Shown: positions 21,336 through 32,373, counted from the stretch's first letter. The stretch is 64,000 nt of DNA from Marsupella aquatica (GCA_973895155.1 OZ316898.1:16368001-16432000), one strand, 5' to 3'. Translations and numbers: made by a program. The notes: generated by a model not told the origin, from the letters alone.

Positions 21336-21994
21336 TTGATTCAACAGCAAAAGGGTGGGGTCTAACACCGGAGATGACTGGAAGAGTGTTGAACATGGCC
21401 AATGGATATCAGGTCATTCCGACGGGAGTGTTAACCGGCATCAAGACAGAGATAGGAGGTATCTTCTTTAGCATTAACTATGTAGTAATGAAGCCGGTAA
21501 ATCCTACGTCATTCCGGCTATTGATTGGTAGGCCATGGCTGTACCTAGCCGAGGTAATAGAAGATTGGGGTAAAAAGCAGTTCACTTTCGGGACCCCCTC
21601 TATCACGGTATCCTGGGACACTAAGGATGACCGTAGGAAAAGCATAAGGGAAGTAGATGGGTACGACAGTGGACTGGAGTCAGCCGATGAAGTACGTTGG
21701 TTAGAATGCCTCACTAACCTAACCGAAGAAGGTGTCTTTGGACCAGAGGTACCCCCCAGCGGATTATGGCAAGAACCAATGGAAGGTGACTTGGAAGAAG
21801 AAGACGAAGAGGTCGAGGACTGCTTTACAATAGAATCCACCTTTTTAGCTGCAATTCCGGAGGAAGTAAAGGATGTAGACCAATTGGATGAAACGGCTAA
21901 GTGGGGAGCAGTAGCAGGGACAGTGGATTTTCTGCAGGCGTTGTGGCAGAGCCGACGGGGTCCACAACGCCATCGATCATCGGCAAGGAATTAA
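21332..21994 (+). CDS. Gypsy protease region, 220 aa, frame-shifted from gag
   Basis: The frame carries the retropepsin active-site region MIDSTAKGWGL, the IGRPWLYLAEV block and DWGKKQFTFGTP, then an acidic linker (GYDSGLESADE, EEEDEEVEDC). It overlaps gag by four bases (ATGA at 21332-21335), but the protein similarity crosses that junction, so the ATG is not necessarily a real start: the first protease strand is at the end of gag. The active-site triplet is Asp-Ser-Thr where Asp-Ser/Thr-Gly is usual. It overlaps the next frame by 94 bp. Confidence 0.7.
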   Translation: MIDSTAKGWGLTPEMTGRVLNMANGYQVIPTGVLTGIKTEIGGIFFSINYVVMKPVNPTSFRLLIGRPWLYLAEVIEDWGKKQFTFGTPSITVSWDTKDDRRKSIREVDGYDSGLESADEVRWLECLTNLTEEGVFGPEVPPSGLWQEPMEGDLEEEDEEVEDCFTIESTFLAAIPEEVKDVDQLDETAKWGAVAGTVDFLQALWQSRRGPQRHRSSARN

Positions 21995-24900
21995 ATACCA
22001 AGGGATCGGCATACAAGCCGATTACGAGGGCAGAACAAATTGAGGCCCTATTAGAAGCCGAGAGAGCACAGCGGCCTAACTCTCAGGAGCAAGAAGTGGA
22101 TGAGATGGACAGACACGATCCAGAGCCAAGGCAGGAAGGGGAGCCGACCACTAATTCAAAACCGAATAGACCGGTAAGGGGACAATCTATGGACACCAAG
22201 GAAGGGACCGACTCGGCTAGTCCAGCCGAGATCCCAGTTTATGGAGGTATGAGATTAGAGAGACTGGAAGCCGAACTGGACCCGAATTTGAAGAAGCAGA
22301 TTAATATGATCCAAGCACGGCAATATCGGAAGCTCGACTTAGGAGAGGGAAGAGAACTGAACTTAGGGAGAAACCTAGCACCTGAGCTCGAGAAAGAGAT
22401 CAGTGACTTATTGATTGAATTTCAGGATGTGTTTGCATGGAGTCACCAAGATCTAAAGGGAGTAGATCCAACACTAGGGGAACATCGAATTGATCTCATG
22501 TTAGGAGCCAAATCATTTCGACAACCAATTCGAAGGATGAACCCGAAGTATTCCCTGCTGGTCAAAACAGAAATCGACAAACTAGTGGAAGCTGGATTCA
22601 TCACTCCAGTCCTGCATTCAGACTGGGTGTCTCCAATTGTGATAGTTCCCAAGAAAGCTGGACCCGATGGTAAACCCAAGATCCGGGTTTGTCAGGATTA
22701 CAGGAAGCTGAATGAAGCAACATTAAAAGACCATTTTCCTTTACCGTTTACTGATATGGTACTAGACATGGTAGCCAGTCATGAACTATATTCATTCATG
22801 GATGGATACTCTGGTTATAACCAAATCAGGATTCGACAGGAAGACCAAATCAAGACGGCCTTCATCACGGAATGGGGGATCTATGTCTTCAATCGTATGC
22901 CGTTTGGACTCTGCAACGCACCAGCTATGTTCCAACGATTAATGGTGAACATTTTTCATGATTACTTGAGAAAGTTCATGGAAATCTTCATTGATGACTT
23001 TGCAGTATTCGGGAAGGCATCGAAACATGCTAAATACCTCAGGAAAACCTTCATGAGATGTAGAGAGGTGGGTCTCAAGTTACACCCAGATAAATGTTTT
23101 TTTGCAGTAACCGAGGGGGTGCTACTAGGTCACAAGGTATCAAGGAAGGGCATTGAGATTGACAAAGGTAAGCTAGCAGTATGGCTAGATATCATGCAAC
23201 CTAAGAACATAAAGGATGTAAGATCCTTCTTGGGATGCATTGGTTACTATCGCCGGTTCATCAAGGATTTTGCCAAGCTGGCTTTACCATTAACCAATAT
23301 GCTCAAGGCAGGAGCAGACTTCGAACCCACACCCGAACGAGTCACAGCGGTGGTAGAATTGAAGCAGATGTTAGTAGAGGCCCCAATCATGATAGCACCG
23401 GACTGGAACAAAGATTTTCATGTTTTTGTAGATGTCTCGGGCTTCTGTATTGGCTCAGTACTAAGTCAGTTGGATGAGAAAGGAAGGGACCATCCCATAT
23501 ACTTCGCAAGCCGTCAGCTTGCCGATGCCGAACGGAACTACTCTACCACGGAAAGAGAAGCATTAGGAGTCATTTATTCTTGTAAAAAGTTTAGGCATTA
23601 TTTACTAGGGTACAAGGTAATCTTTCATACTGATCATGAAAGTTTGAAGTACCTAGTCAATAAGCCGGACCTTACAGGCAGAGTAGCAAGATGGATTTTG
23701 CTATTACAGGAGTTTGACTATGAGCTGAGGATCAAGCCAGGAAAGTTACATGCCAATGCCGACTTCTTTTCAAGGATCACAGGTAAACCTGCCACGGATT
23801 GCATCGATGATCGATTCCCCGACGAGGAGCTATTCGTTGTGGAAATAGCTGGTACATGGTACCCTGAGATTTTACAATTTCTCAACACTTCCAGATTACA
23901 GCCAGGGTTAAGCCGAGAGCAAGCCGCAGTCTTTGTGCGGAAGGTCAGACAGTATCAGTGCATTAAAGGCATACTGCACAAGCATGGAATCAACGGCACG
24001 ATTCAAAGATGTTTGGAAAAGAGAGAGGTAAAACGAGTCCTACGGGCCATGCATGGAGAGGAGGCCGGAGGACATTTTGCCCCAGTAACCACGTCTAAGA
24101 AGATATTAAATGCCGGTTACTGGTGGCCCACCTTGCACAAAGATGTCTATCAGTTTATCAAACAATGCGATCCTTGTCAACGAGCGGGAGGACCAAGGGC
24201 GTCCACCAGGCATCCACTGCACCCTATTCTACCTCTGGCACCATTCGAGAAGTGGGGTATTGATTACATTGGACCTCTGAAACCACTGACCCACCCTCGA
24301 CGGAACAAGTACATAATCCTGGCTACGGATTATGCAACTAAATGGGTAGAGGCCAGACCAACAACGAAGGATGATGCAATTACTACGGCTAGATTCATGT
24401 ATGAGCAGATCTTCACCAGGTATGGAGCACCCCTAGAATTAGTTAGTGATAGAGGAACCCATTTTTTGAATGATATAATTAGTCGTTTAAATGAGCAGTA
24501 TTTAGTTAAACATAGGCCTACTACTCCCTACCATCCAAAGGCAAACGGGTTGACAGAACGAGCAAACGGAATCATAGGAAAGATATTGAACAAGACAGTA
24601 GCTCAGAACAAACTCGATTGGGATGATAAATTGTTTGCTGCTGTTTTTGCTTACAATCTTGCCTATAAATCCACTACCGGTCATACACCCTTCTTCTTAA
24701 CCTTTGGACAAGAAGCCCTGGTACCCATGCAACTTGAGATACCGACATTTCAAGTTACAATTGAGGAAAGAGCCTCAGCGGAGGAGAGCCTAAAGGAGCG
24801 AGAATATAGGTTAGAAGCTTTAGAGGAAGCGAGAATGATTTCAGCCAAGAGAGTAGAATATAGACAGAATATCATGAAGCAGCAGTATGATAAAAGGTTA

Positions 24901-25167
24901 AAAGTAGTTAGTATTCATACCGGTGATCTTGTGCTACTTTATGACAGTAGGTATAGTAGGTTTCCAGGAAAGCTTTACACTTGCTGGTTAGGACCCTTTA
25001 GAGTAACCATGATGTTCCCCAATGGCTCCGTACAATTGGCCAACATTACGGGAGAGGTATATCCAGTTCGCATCCATTATGACCGCCTCAAGAAATACTA
25101 TATGGACGAAGATGAAGTTGTTCGCGAGGACGCTTCACAATTAAGTGGGGAGCTATGTGATGCCTAG
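21901..25167 (+). CDS. Gypsy reverse transcriptase-RNase H-integrase, 1,088 aa
   Basis: Open from a GTG at 21901; the true entry is probably by frameshift or lost fusion from the protease frame. Reverse transcriptase about 205-390 with VCQDYRKLNEATLKDHFPLP, MPFGLCNAPAMFQ and the catalytic FIDDFAVFG near 363. RNase H about 500-630 with VFVDVSG, STTEREAL and FHTDHESL. Integrase from about 715: zinc region HGEEAGGHF ... CDPCQRAG, then core GIDYIGPL, LVSDRGTHF and LTERANGIIGK supplying D, D, E. The C-terminus has YPVRIHYDRLKKYY and no chromodomain. The last four codons and the stop lie in the 3' LTR. No stop interrupts the enzyme domains, so they look functional. Confidence 0.9.
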   Translation: MGSSSRDSGFSAGVVAEPTGSTTPSIIGKELNTKGSAYKPITRAEQIEALLEAERAQRPNSQEQEVDEMDRHDPEPRQEGEPTTNSKPNRPVRGQSMDTKEGTDSASPAEIPVYGGMRLERLEAELDPNLKKQINMIQARQYRKLDLGEGRELNLGRNLAPELEKEISDLLIEFQDVFAWSHQDLKGVDPTLGEHRIDLMLGAKSFRQPIRRMNPKYSLLVKTEIDKLVEAGFITPVLHSDWVSPIVIVPKKAGPDGKPKIRVCQDYRKLNEATLKDHFPLPFTDMVLDMVASHELYSFMDGYSGYNQIRIRQEDQIKTAFITEWGIYVFNRMPFGLCNAPAMFQRLMVNIFHDYLRKFMEIFIDDFAVFGKASKHAKYLRKTFMRCREVGLKLHPDKCFFAVTEGVLLGHKVSRKGIEIDKGKLAVWLDIMQPKNIKDVRSFLGCIGYYRRFIKDFAKLALPLTNMLKAGADFEPTPERVTAVVELKQMLVEAPIMIAPDWNKDFHVFVDVSGFCIGSVLSQLDEKGRDHPIYFASRQLADAERNYSTTEREALGVIYSCKKFRHYLLGYKVIFHTDHESLKYLVNKPDLTGRVARWILLLQEFDYELRIKPGKLHANADFFSRITGKPATDCIDDRFPDEELFVVEIAGTWYPEILQFLNTSRLQPGLSREQAAVFVRKVRQYQCIKGILHKHGINGTIQRCLEKREVKRVLRAMHGEEAGGHFAPVTTSKKILNAGYWWPTLHKDVYQFIKQCDPCQRAGGPRASTRHPLHPILPLAPFEKWGIDYIGPLKPLTHPRRNKYIILATDYATKWVEARPTTKDDAITTARFMYEQIFTRYGAPLELVSDRGTHFLNDIISRLNEQYLVKHRPTTPYHPKANGLTERANGIIGKILNKTVAQNKLDWDDKLFAAVFAYNLAYKSTTGHTPFFLTFGQEALVPMQLEIPTFQVTIEERASAEESLKEREYRLEALEEARMISAKRVEYRQNIMKQQYDKRLKVVSIHTGDLVLLYDSRYSRFPGKLYTCWLGPFRVTMMFPNGSVQLANITGEVYPVRIHYDRLKKYYMDEDEVVREDASQLSGELCDA
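25143..25155 (+). promoter_or_regulatory. Gypsy polypurine tract
   Basis: AAGTGGGGAGCTA directly precedes the 3' LTR; the purine-rich core primes plus-strand synthesis. Confidence 0.65.
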
Positions 25168-28100
25168 ACAGGAATCACTCGGCCGGTTAAGTGGGTAAAG
25201 CAGGAAGGCACCCTAGGAACACCTTAGTATAGGGACAAAACAAGGAAAATATAAACAATTAGGGGCAACCATGGAACCCGGGCAGAGGCCGGAGGTAAGG
25301 CTGAGGGTGAAAACCCGATTAGGGTTAGGGCGCGTTAAGCGTCGGCGGCTAGGAAGGATCAACGGGAAGAAGGACCGGCAGAGGAGAGGGGTAAGGAGCG
25401 CTTGCAGGAGATGGTGGCTCATTTGCGAGCACGAACTAGGCAGACGACTACGGGAGGCCAACTACTGTCAGCTGCTTAGGCAAGCACTCGGAGAGAGAAT
25501 AGATACCGATGATCGACCTAAGGAGGGTATGAGCAACGTCAATCAAGCGGCACATTTCTAGGGATGCATGTTCGAACGGGCAACTGAGTACATCAAGACT
25601 TACGAGGACGAGGAGTCAGAAAGGGCAGCTCGAGAACGGCAGGAGCTCGCTCGATTGTGGGAGCTGCAGAAGACGGCTTTCTTAGGAGGCAAACTCATCA
25701 AGGACGAGTTCCTGTGGACGCCTACTTCCAATCAACTCGACGATCTTCTGTTTTGCAAAGACAGCGTCGTCGGCATCCGAGAGGCCATCAAGAACTGCAA
25801 CGACATACACTGGGAATTAAAGGGTAGCACGGAAAGGTGGACCCAGGCAACGGTGCTAGGAGAAACCTCCACGGCAGCAGAGATGAAGAGGAAGGGGGCC
25901 GTCAACGATGAAGCCACCCCGGCAAAAAGAATGAGGTCGGCGGCACCAAAGAGGCCAGCCAAGCAGCAGAGCAGGAGGCAAGGAGAAGCCGAAGAGGAGG
26001 AGGTCGATCCCATCAAGGCCATTCCAACCAGGGATGACACCTGGAAGGGCTGGGCGGCAACCCTACCGGTGGAGGTGCAACTACATTTTGCACGGGAGGA
26101 GGATGCATGCTTTACGGCCATGCAGACCAAGAAGTACCAAGGCTTCATGGCCGGATCCGGCTTGGAGGCCTTTGTAAGATTACCATGGCTGAAGCCGGAG
26201 GTACCGGAGTCAGACCTATTAGAATTCGTGGGGTCATGGGAACCCGAGACCAATTGCACGAGGATATATGGGAAGGATTTCTATCTTACTCCCAAGGTAA
26301 TTGCCGAAGTGTTTGGCTTGCCGATAGGCAATAAGACCAAAGTTGATACCAGGAAGACCTTGCCTGACAAGGAGTTCCGGTCGTTCCCCGGGCCATCAAC
26401 GAAGAATGGCTTCTTCCGGAACACCTGCACCAACCCGCACATAGGAGAGATGATCGACTTCTTGCGGGTGACCATGCATTGTAACTTGCCGAGGGCAGAG
26501 ATCGGCAAGGCACAGGTCTATCTGGCAGAAAGGCCAGACCCAAGCCGGGACTACAACGGGTACCTCCTCAACCAATTGAAGAAGATCTTAAAGGAGGAGC
26601 AGCAGGTAATCGGCATGGGGAGCGTGTCGCGGCTTGGCTATCACATGCCGCTGTTGTGCCGGTATGCCAGAGGTCAGACTTTTGCCCCGGTACTTCCCCT
26701 GCAGGTAAGGGCACCCGAGGAAGCTCCAACGCCGAGGCCGTTGGCTGAGAAGCCTCAACCACCTGTTAGTCCTACGATCGAGCAGGTGTTTAGGCCCAGG
26801 AAGGAAGACTTGCCGATGCAGCAACCAGGCATGCAGAGTCTGCTGAAACTACTGGAGAAAGAAAAGAAATCGGCATCGGCAACAACAACGGCAACGGCAA
26901 CAATGCAGGACACTACTACAGAGGTAGGCCTACACCGGCTCACAAGAGAAAACCCCTTTGCTGGAGACAAGGAGAGAATCAGGCCGGAATCCAAGCCAGG
27001 TGTTCGAATGTACGTGGGAACCTCAAGCTCCAAATCTGAGGCAGAATTGCCTGAAGCTCCTACCGACGAAGAGGAGAGGGAGAAGCCGGACGTCCAAGAG
27101 GTAGAGGAGGCAGTGGAGGACTGCAGCCATGATAATTCCGGCTATGGGTCGGACCATCACGTTCCAGGAGTAAGGACCTATGGCCGGTTTGTCCCCACAC
27201 TTCCAAGGGTAGTGCGAGGGGACCCCAACCAGCAGAGTAGCCCTGAGTCTCCCCCACCAGATGTTGCTCCCCCGAGCTTCGACGGCATAAAACAGACGGT
27301 GCAGGAATTTCAGGAGCGAATCAAGCAGGAGGAGGAGGCCGCCCTGGCTAAGGAAAAGGATTTACCAGGAGGAGATTGGCCGGAGGACATCAGGCGGCTA
27401 GCCGAAAAAGGAAGCAAACCTCTAGCCACGATTGAAGAGATCCGCAGGACGGCTTGGGAGCAGAGGCCACGATGGGCGATACCGATCACTTCTACTTACT
27501 CCACCTACGCTAAGAATAGAGCCATGGAGTATGGTGAGATGTGTGGGGAACTTGCGCTCGGCCTCTTTGGAGAGGAGTTGGAGGTAGGACCCTTTTTCCA
27601 TAGGGAGCAGTTGGAGAAGCACCAATTAGAAGAAGCGGTGGCTTTAGAGAGAAGCAAGAAGGACGAGGTCATTCGGCGGCTTAGGAGGATGGAAGCCGAG
27701 ATTGAAGATCTAAGGGCGGCCAAGAAAGCCCAAGATGAACTGCGGATTAAACGACATGAGCTGAACATCATGCAGGGGCAGTTGGACACCGCGCAGGCTG
27801 ATAATCAGAATATCAAGGATAAACTGACTCAGACGCAGGAAGAGTTGGCCGACACGATCAAAGAGAGGGAGAAGTGGAAGCAAGAGCTGAAGAATACAGA
27901 GGAGGCCCACATAACAGCCAACAGCCGGGCCATGGCGGAGACCCAAAGAAAGGAATGGGCGTTGAAAGGGGAGCTCGAGAAAATCCGCGGAGCCCTTGAG
28001 CAGAAGGAGGTCGAGTTAGGGAAATCCTATCAAGGGATTATGGCGCTGCAGCAGGAGCTTGCGTCCCTGACGGCCAGCTTCAAGGCCGACCTAAGGGAGA

Positions 28101-29791
28101 AGGACGAGATGCTCGAACAGACTTACGCCAAGATGAACCAGATGGAGTCTGTCATCATTGCAGAGCTCGACAAGGAGCTAAGAGCAACCCAGGAGGAGAG
28201 GGCTACCTTGAAGAAGGAATTGGAGGAAGCCCACAGGGAGCAGGAGGAGGCCAAAAATGAGCTGGAGGGGGCACGTAAGGACCTGGATGAAACCCAAGAG
28301 GAGTTGGAGGAAATCACGAGGAAGATAGAGAACCTACAGCGGCGGGCCGACAACCAAACAGAGCGGCTGAAGAAACAAGCCGCAGTATTTAAATGCTTAG
28401 CTGCAGCAGGTCCATCTCCCGTTGGGACAAACCAGTTACCAGGGGTGGTAATTGCCGAAGGACAAGCCGCGCCACCTGCACCAGTGCCGGAAGTAAGTGG
28501 GAAGGGGAAGGGACCAGCTGCCGAGCCACCAACGAAGAAGAAGCGGAAACCTTCAGGGTCAAGGAGTAATACGACTTCACAGGCCGTGGTGATCAAGGAG
28601 GTAGACCCAGCACCGACCCCATACAGGGTCACGGCTAGGGATCCAACTACCCTAGGGGAAGGGGAGGCCGAAGCCGAGGGAGTGGCTGAGGCCGAAGCCG
28701 TGGGTATTGCCGAGGCCGGTGTCGAGGCTGAAGCCGAAGGTGGACCCAGTCAGGCCGATGGAGAGTTGACTCAGTCAAGGGCAGGTAATCTGTCAGAGAA
28801 TGAACCTACGGCAGTGGCTGAGGAGGAAGCGTTGGGGGCGTCCATTAAGGATCCACCACCGGTGTCGTGACGGTGCAAGGGCGCCGTTCCTTTTAGGGAG
28901 GGCGGACGTGGAGGGAGGAGGCGTGAGTGGGCAGGGCGGGCGCGGATCTCCACGTTTAGGATTAGGATCAGAACCAGGAGCGGCCCTGACACTTAGCTTA
29001 GTGGGATTGCGGTCCCACTGGTAGGAGCAACACTTGTGCTCCTGCCTTGCTGTACATAGGTAGATTCGGGCAAGTAGATTACTGTTAAGTAGATTAGGCT
29101 TACGATGCAAAGAATGGCGGATCCACTACCAGGATAAGTACCTGGGCAGCGGGGAGCTCAGGGCCTCTTCTTTAGCAAGTTTTTAGTTTGCACCAGCCGG
29201 GCTGGGATCAAGTAGTACGAGAAGCTCTCGGTTAGTCATACAGTGACCCTTGTGTATATTCATGTTTCCTCATGCCTAAGAGCTGAATAGAGTTGGCCTC
29301 ACGGCTTAGTTCGCAGAACTTGTGTATGAGATGTACTGTTTGTATGGCAAGTGCATGGTATGACTCAGTCAGAATGAGTCATTTTGCTATTTGTGTGTCG
29401 CATTAACTTGTGTGAAGAGTGCCCACATCAACAGAAGGAAGGAAAGTAAGCAGGGGAGTGAGAGTTGGATGTGTCGAGCTGAGAGAGGTCTTAGCGGCTT
29501 AACCAAGCCTATTGGGGATCATTCCGGCGGCGGAATCCAAACATACCTAACAAGACGGAGGGGAAGACAGGGGAAGACAGGGGAAGGCCTATATTAGGCC
29601 GGCTACGTATCTCATGACCCGATGAAGGATCTGTCCAGTATATGTGTGTAAAATGTTAATAGTAGTAGTAGAAGGTTAGCAGCGTCCCATGCCGCTAAGC
29701 CGCGGAAACGGCCTCGCCAAGCACGAAACCTGCGGGAATCGGCTTGAGCTGGGGGGTTTCTTGGGTTTAGGGAGCCATGGGACGCACCACA
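25156..29791 (+). repeat. Gypsy 3' LTR (4,636 bp)
   Basis: Colinear with the 5' LTR at an offset of 10,847 bp throughout. In genomic RNA this copy would lie just behind pol. Confidence 0.95.
25271..28870 (+). pseudogene. LTR-encoded large ORF, 3' LTR copy (96 + 1,100 codons, one TAG)
   Basis: Begins at ATG 25271, 104 nt after the pol stop. A TAG at 25559-25561 (TGG in the 5' LTR copy) ends the first 96 codons; two bases after that stop's codon block an ATG at 25568 opens 1,100 codons in the same frame without interruption to 28870. Domain layout is as in the 5' copy: conserved folded stretch, acidic linker, coiled coil about 16-1,000 residues later, TKKKRKPSG and Ala/Glu tail. Translation from the internal ATG would still give everything but the Arg-rich N-terminus, so this copy may remain expressible. 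Function unknown. Confidence 0.8.
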
Positions 29792-29796
29792 CTATG
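29792..29796. repeat. Target-site duplication CTATG, right copy (gypsy)
   Basis: Matches 14304-14308. Confidence 0.9.
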
Positions 29797-31246
29797 CGTC
29801 ACACATGTAGCCCAACTCATGCTTCGAGAAAACTCCACCCCAAGATACTTGTAAGAGGTCACCATCTCCACCTTTTCACCTGCAAAATAGAGAGAAAGCT
29901 CTTGCTTTGTACCAAGTACAAGGCACTTGGTCTTCCTCATGTTGACCTGCATGTCTGATTGTTTGCAAAAATGCTCTAGGGCTAGAAGATGTTGTTGCAA
30001 ATCAGATTGGGAGTGAGCTAGAAGCACCACATCATCTGCAAATATAAGAAGTTGGATGGCCAATGTTCCCAACTGAGAACCTACGCCTCCCATCTCCTCT
30101 AGCAAATCATGTAGTTGGTCAATGAAGACCCCAAAGAGCGTTGGAGGTAGTGGGCAGCCTTGGATCACACCAAGTGTGCTAGGAACCTCCTCATAGCTAC
30201 TACCAGAGAATCTAATCATTACCTTTTGATACAATTGTGCAATAGCTATTCTCATCTCAAGAGGAACTTCGAGACTAATCAACCGCTTCCAAAGCTTGTG
30301 TCTACAAACCCTATCAAATGCTTTGGAGAAGTCTACAAACAAGCAAAATAGAGGTAGCTTGAGTCTTTTAGCCCTCTCCTCTAACACTCTAAGGCAAAGC
30401 ATGTGATCTAGAGTACTAAAACCTGCCCTAAAACCAGCTTGTGATGATGCTCTTTTCATGTGTTTTTCAACCCAAGAACTAAGTCTAGCTTCTAGTAGTC
30501 CTCCTAAAACTTTAGCAAAGATACTAGCTATCATGATAGTCCTATAGTTGCTCACCTCATTCTTAGAGCCTCCCTTGTGAATAGGTACCAATCTCCTTGT
30601 ACTCCAATCTGGAGGTAAGCCACCTTGGACCACTTGATTCAAACATGCAGTGAGTGCTAATACCAAAGAAGATCCACCCCATTGCAAATTGTAGGAGCTC
30701 CACTGTGAACCCTTGCAAATCTGCAGCCTTGCCCTTTTGCATTCTAGATAGTTGAGTTTGCACCTCTATATCTGAGAATTGAATAGCTTCCCCAATCTCC
30801 AAAGGCATGGAAGTAGCTTCGGGATAGAAGTAGAGAGACTTCACATAGCTTACCAATGTTTGTTGCTCCAAGCAAGTATCTTCTTTTTTCACCTGAAATC
30901 TCTTCCAAAAGCCTTTAGGATTCTCTTGAAGTTATTGGGAAAGCACTTGTTGATGTTGCCTCATGAAGCATCTCTTCTTGTGCTTCACAAAGTTACTATA
31001 CATTCTCAATGCAAGTAACTTTACATCTTCAGGTTGTGCCATGGCCCTCCTTCTAGCTTCTACACACTCTGCATCAAACCATGCTTTCATGGTTTGTTTT
31101 GTGGACAATGATCTTTTAGAGAATACAGTAGTAGTTGCTTTTGCTATCAGTTGTGATAGTTCCAACACATTGGAATGTGTTGGTAGTAGGGCCTCAATCT
31201 CCCCTCTAAATCTCGGGGGGGTCACTTCCACAAATGTTGACATCAT
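29797..31246 (-). pseudogene. LINE reverse transcriptase, broken
   Basis: Reverse-transcriptase motifs appear in order: RLVPIHKGGSKNEVSNYR, SQAGFRAGFSTLDHML, LFVDFSKAFDRV, GVIQGCPLPPTLF, the catalytic FADDVVLLAHSQSD and MVTSYKYLGVEF. A TAA at 30934-30932 and a frame change near 30690 interrupt the frame, and the gypsy insertion removes the C-terminal part to 14308. The protein copied LINE RNA at a nicked target; this copy is dead. Confidence 0.85.
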
Positions 31247-31450
31247 GTGCGAACGAAGTAAGGGGCGTTTTATTCATTTTAGGGAAGTACTTAGAAGTAG
31301 CGAGGAAGTAAGTAAGGGGGTAACAATTCAAAAAGTGCCACTTGTCATCACATGATTCATTGCTTGCCATGTGTCGATAAATGATTGATGGGTTTTTTGA
31401 GCTTCCTATTCCTTTTTGAGAGAGTGATTAAATAGGGGCGTTCGCACATG
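31244..31450. mobile_element. MITE-like 199-bp insertion in the LINE (31248-31446)
   Basis: Ends are the inverted repeat TGCGAACG ... CGTTCGCA, flanked by CATG on both sides (31244-31247 and 31447-31450). The surrounding LINE endonuclease-reverse transcriptase linker is in register if the 199 bp and one CATG are left out, which supports a discrete insertion. It has no coding capacity. The inverted repeat can also be read as 11 bp (ATGTGCGAACG), so the superfamily is uncertain. Confidence 0.6.
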
Positions 31451-32373
31451 GTATACAACAATTTCATAAGGTGAACCCCCCGAGCTCTAAATACATCAGC
31501 CTTATCATGATCCAGAAAGAGTCTAGAAATATGTCTTTTCCTTGTTATCCCCTCTCTAAAACTTGTGGCCAAATCTAGATGAAATAACAAGGGTAGATGT
31601 GAAGACTCTGGTTGTTGATCAAGTATTCTAAAATCAATCACTCTACTAGCTGAAGATGGTGATGCTAGGAGATAATCAATGGTGCTACATCCTTGGCTTG
31701 ATCTAAATGTATAACCTGATGAATGAGGAAATCTTTCAAGCCCATTCAATATTCTCAGATTACAAGAAGCTCCTAATTGCAGAAAATGGGGTGTCATATC
31801 ATTTACCCTAGTATCTATAGCTTTTCTCAACCAAGATGAGTCTTTATTACATGATATCCAAGGCAATGCCCCCAAATCTCCACTATCAATGAATTGTTGG
31901 TGAGACACTCTAGCATTAAAGTCTCCCACTATCCATGTCTCTCCTAGTACTGATACATCATGTATAACTTGAATCAAGTTATGGAATGGATATTGTGCAT
32001 TAGCAGTTCCCATCTTGTACACATTCATGCTAAGTGGGGCAAAATAGGTGGCAATTAGAAATGATGGAATACCTCTAGTATGTAGTCTCACCACCATGAA
32101 TTGCTTGCTTGGATTTTCATGCTCAATAGATGTCATGTGTTGAAGATGATTCTTGGTGTAGACTGCAATACCTCCGAACCCTCTTCCCCTTGTGGTGTTC
32201 TTTTTATTGAAGAGAGATCCAATGCAAGTAAAATCCTTGATGCTAGGTAGATCATTCTCCTCATATTGCCAAGTCTCCAGGAAGAGCAGGATGTCAGCAT
32301 TCTCAAACAAGGGTTCTCCTCCTATTGCTGATTCTATGGAAAGTCCTGAAATATTCCATGCCATGACTCTCAA
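31450..32373 (-). pseudogene. LINE apurinic-type endonuclease domain
   Basis: An open stretch of about 308 codons starting MRVMAWNISGLS. It shows the endonuclease/exonuclease/phosphatase fold residues: WNISG (Asn), LFLETWQ (Glu), ATYFAPLS (Tyr), IVGDFNARVS (Asp/Asn), STIDYLL (Asp) and SSHLPLLF (Ser-His). This domain nicks target DNA for LINE insertion. It looks intact but its downstream polymerase is broken. Confidence 0.85.

Larger units (their letters stand above)
14309..29791 (+). mobile_element. Complete Ty3/gypsy retrotransposon with giant ORF-bearing LTRs (15,483 bp)
   Basis: The element runs from TGTGATGCCTAG to GACGCACCACA with LTRs 14309-18944 and 25156-29791, each 4,636 bp. Internal region: primer-binding site 18949, leader, gag 19206-21335, protease 21332-21994, reverse transcriptase-RNase H-integrase 21901-25167, purine tract 25143-25155. 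The order RT-RNase H-integrase marks it as gypsy; no chromodomain and no second RNase H are visible, so it is not a chromovirus and lacks the usual Tat-type duplicated RNase H. I counted about 20 single-base differences and no length difference between the LTRs, roughly 0.4%, hence a young insertion. The pol stop codon lies within the first bases of the 3' LTR. Confidence 0.95.

Noticed and set aside
21901-25167. Chromodomain or second RNase H in the gypsy polymerase
   Set aside because: The C-terminus after integrase is short without aromatic-cage motifs, and only one RNase H set precedes the integrase zinc region.
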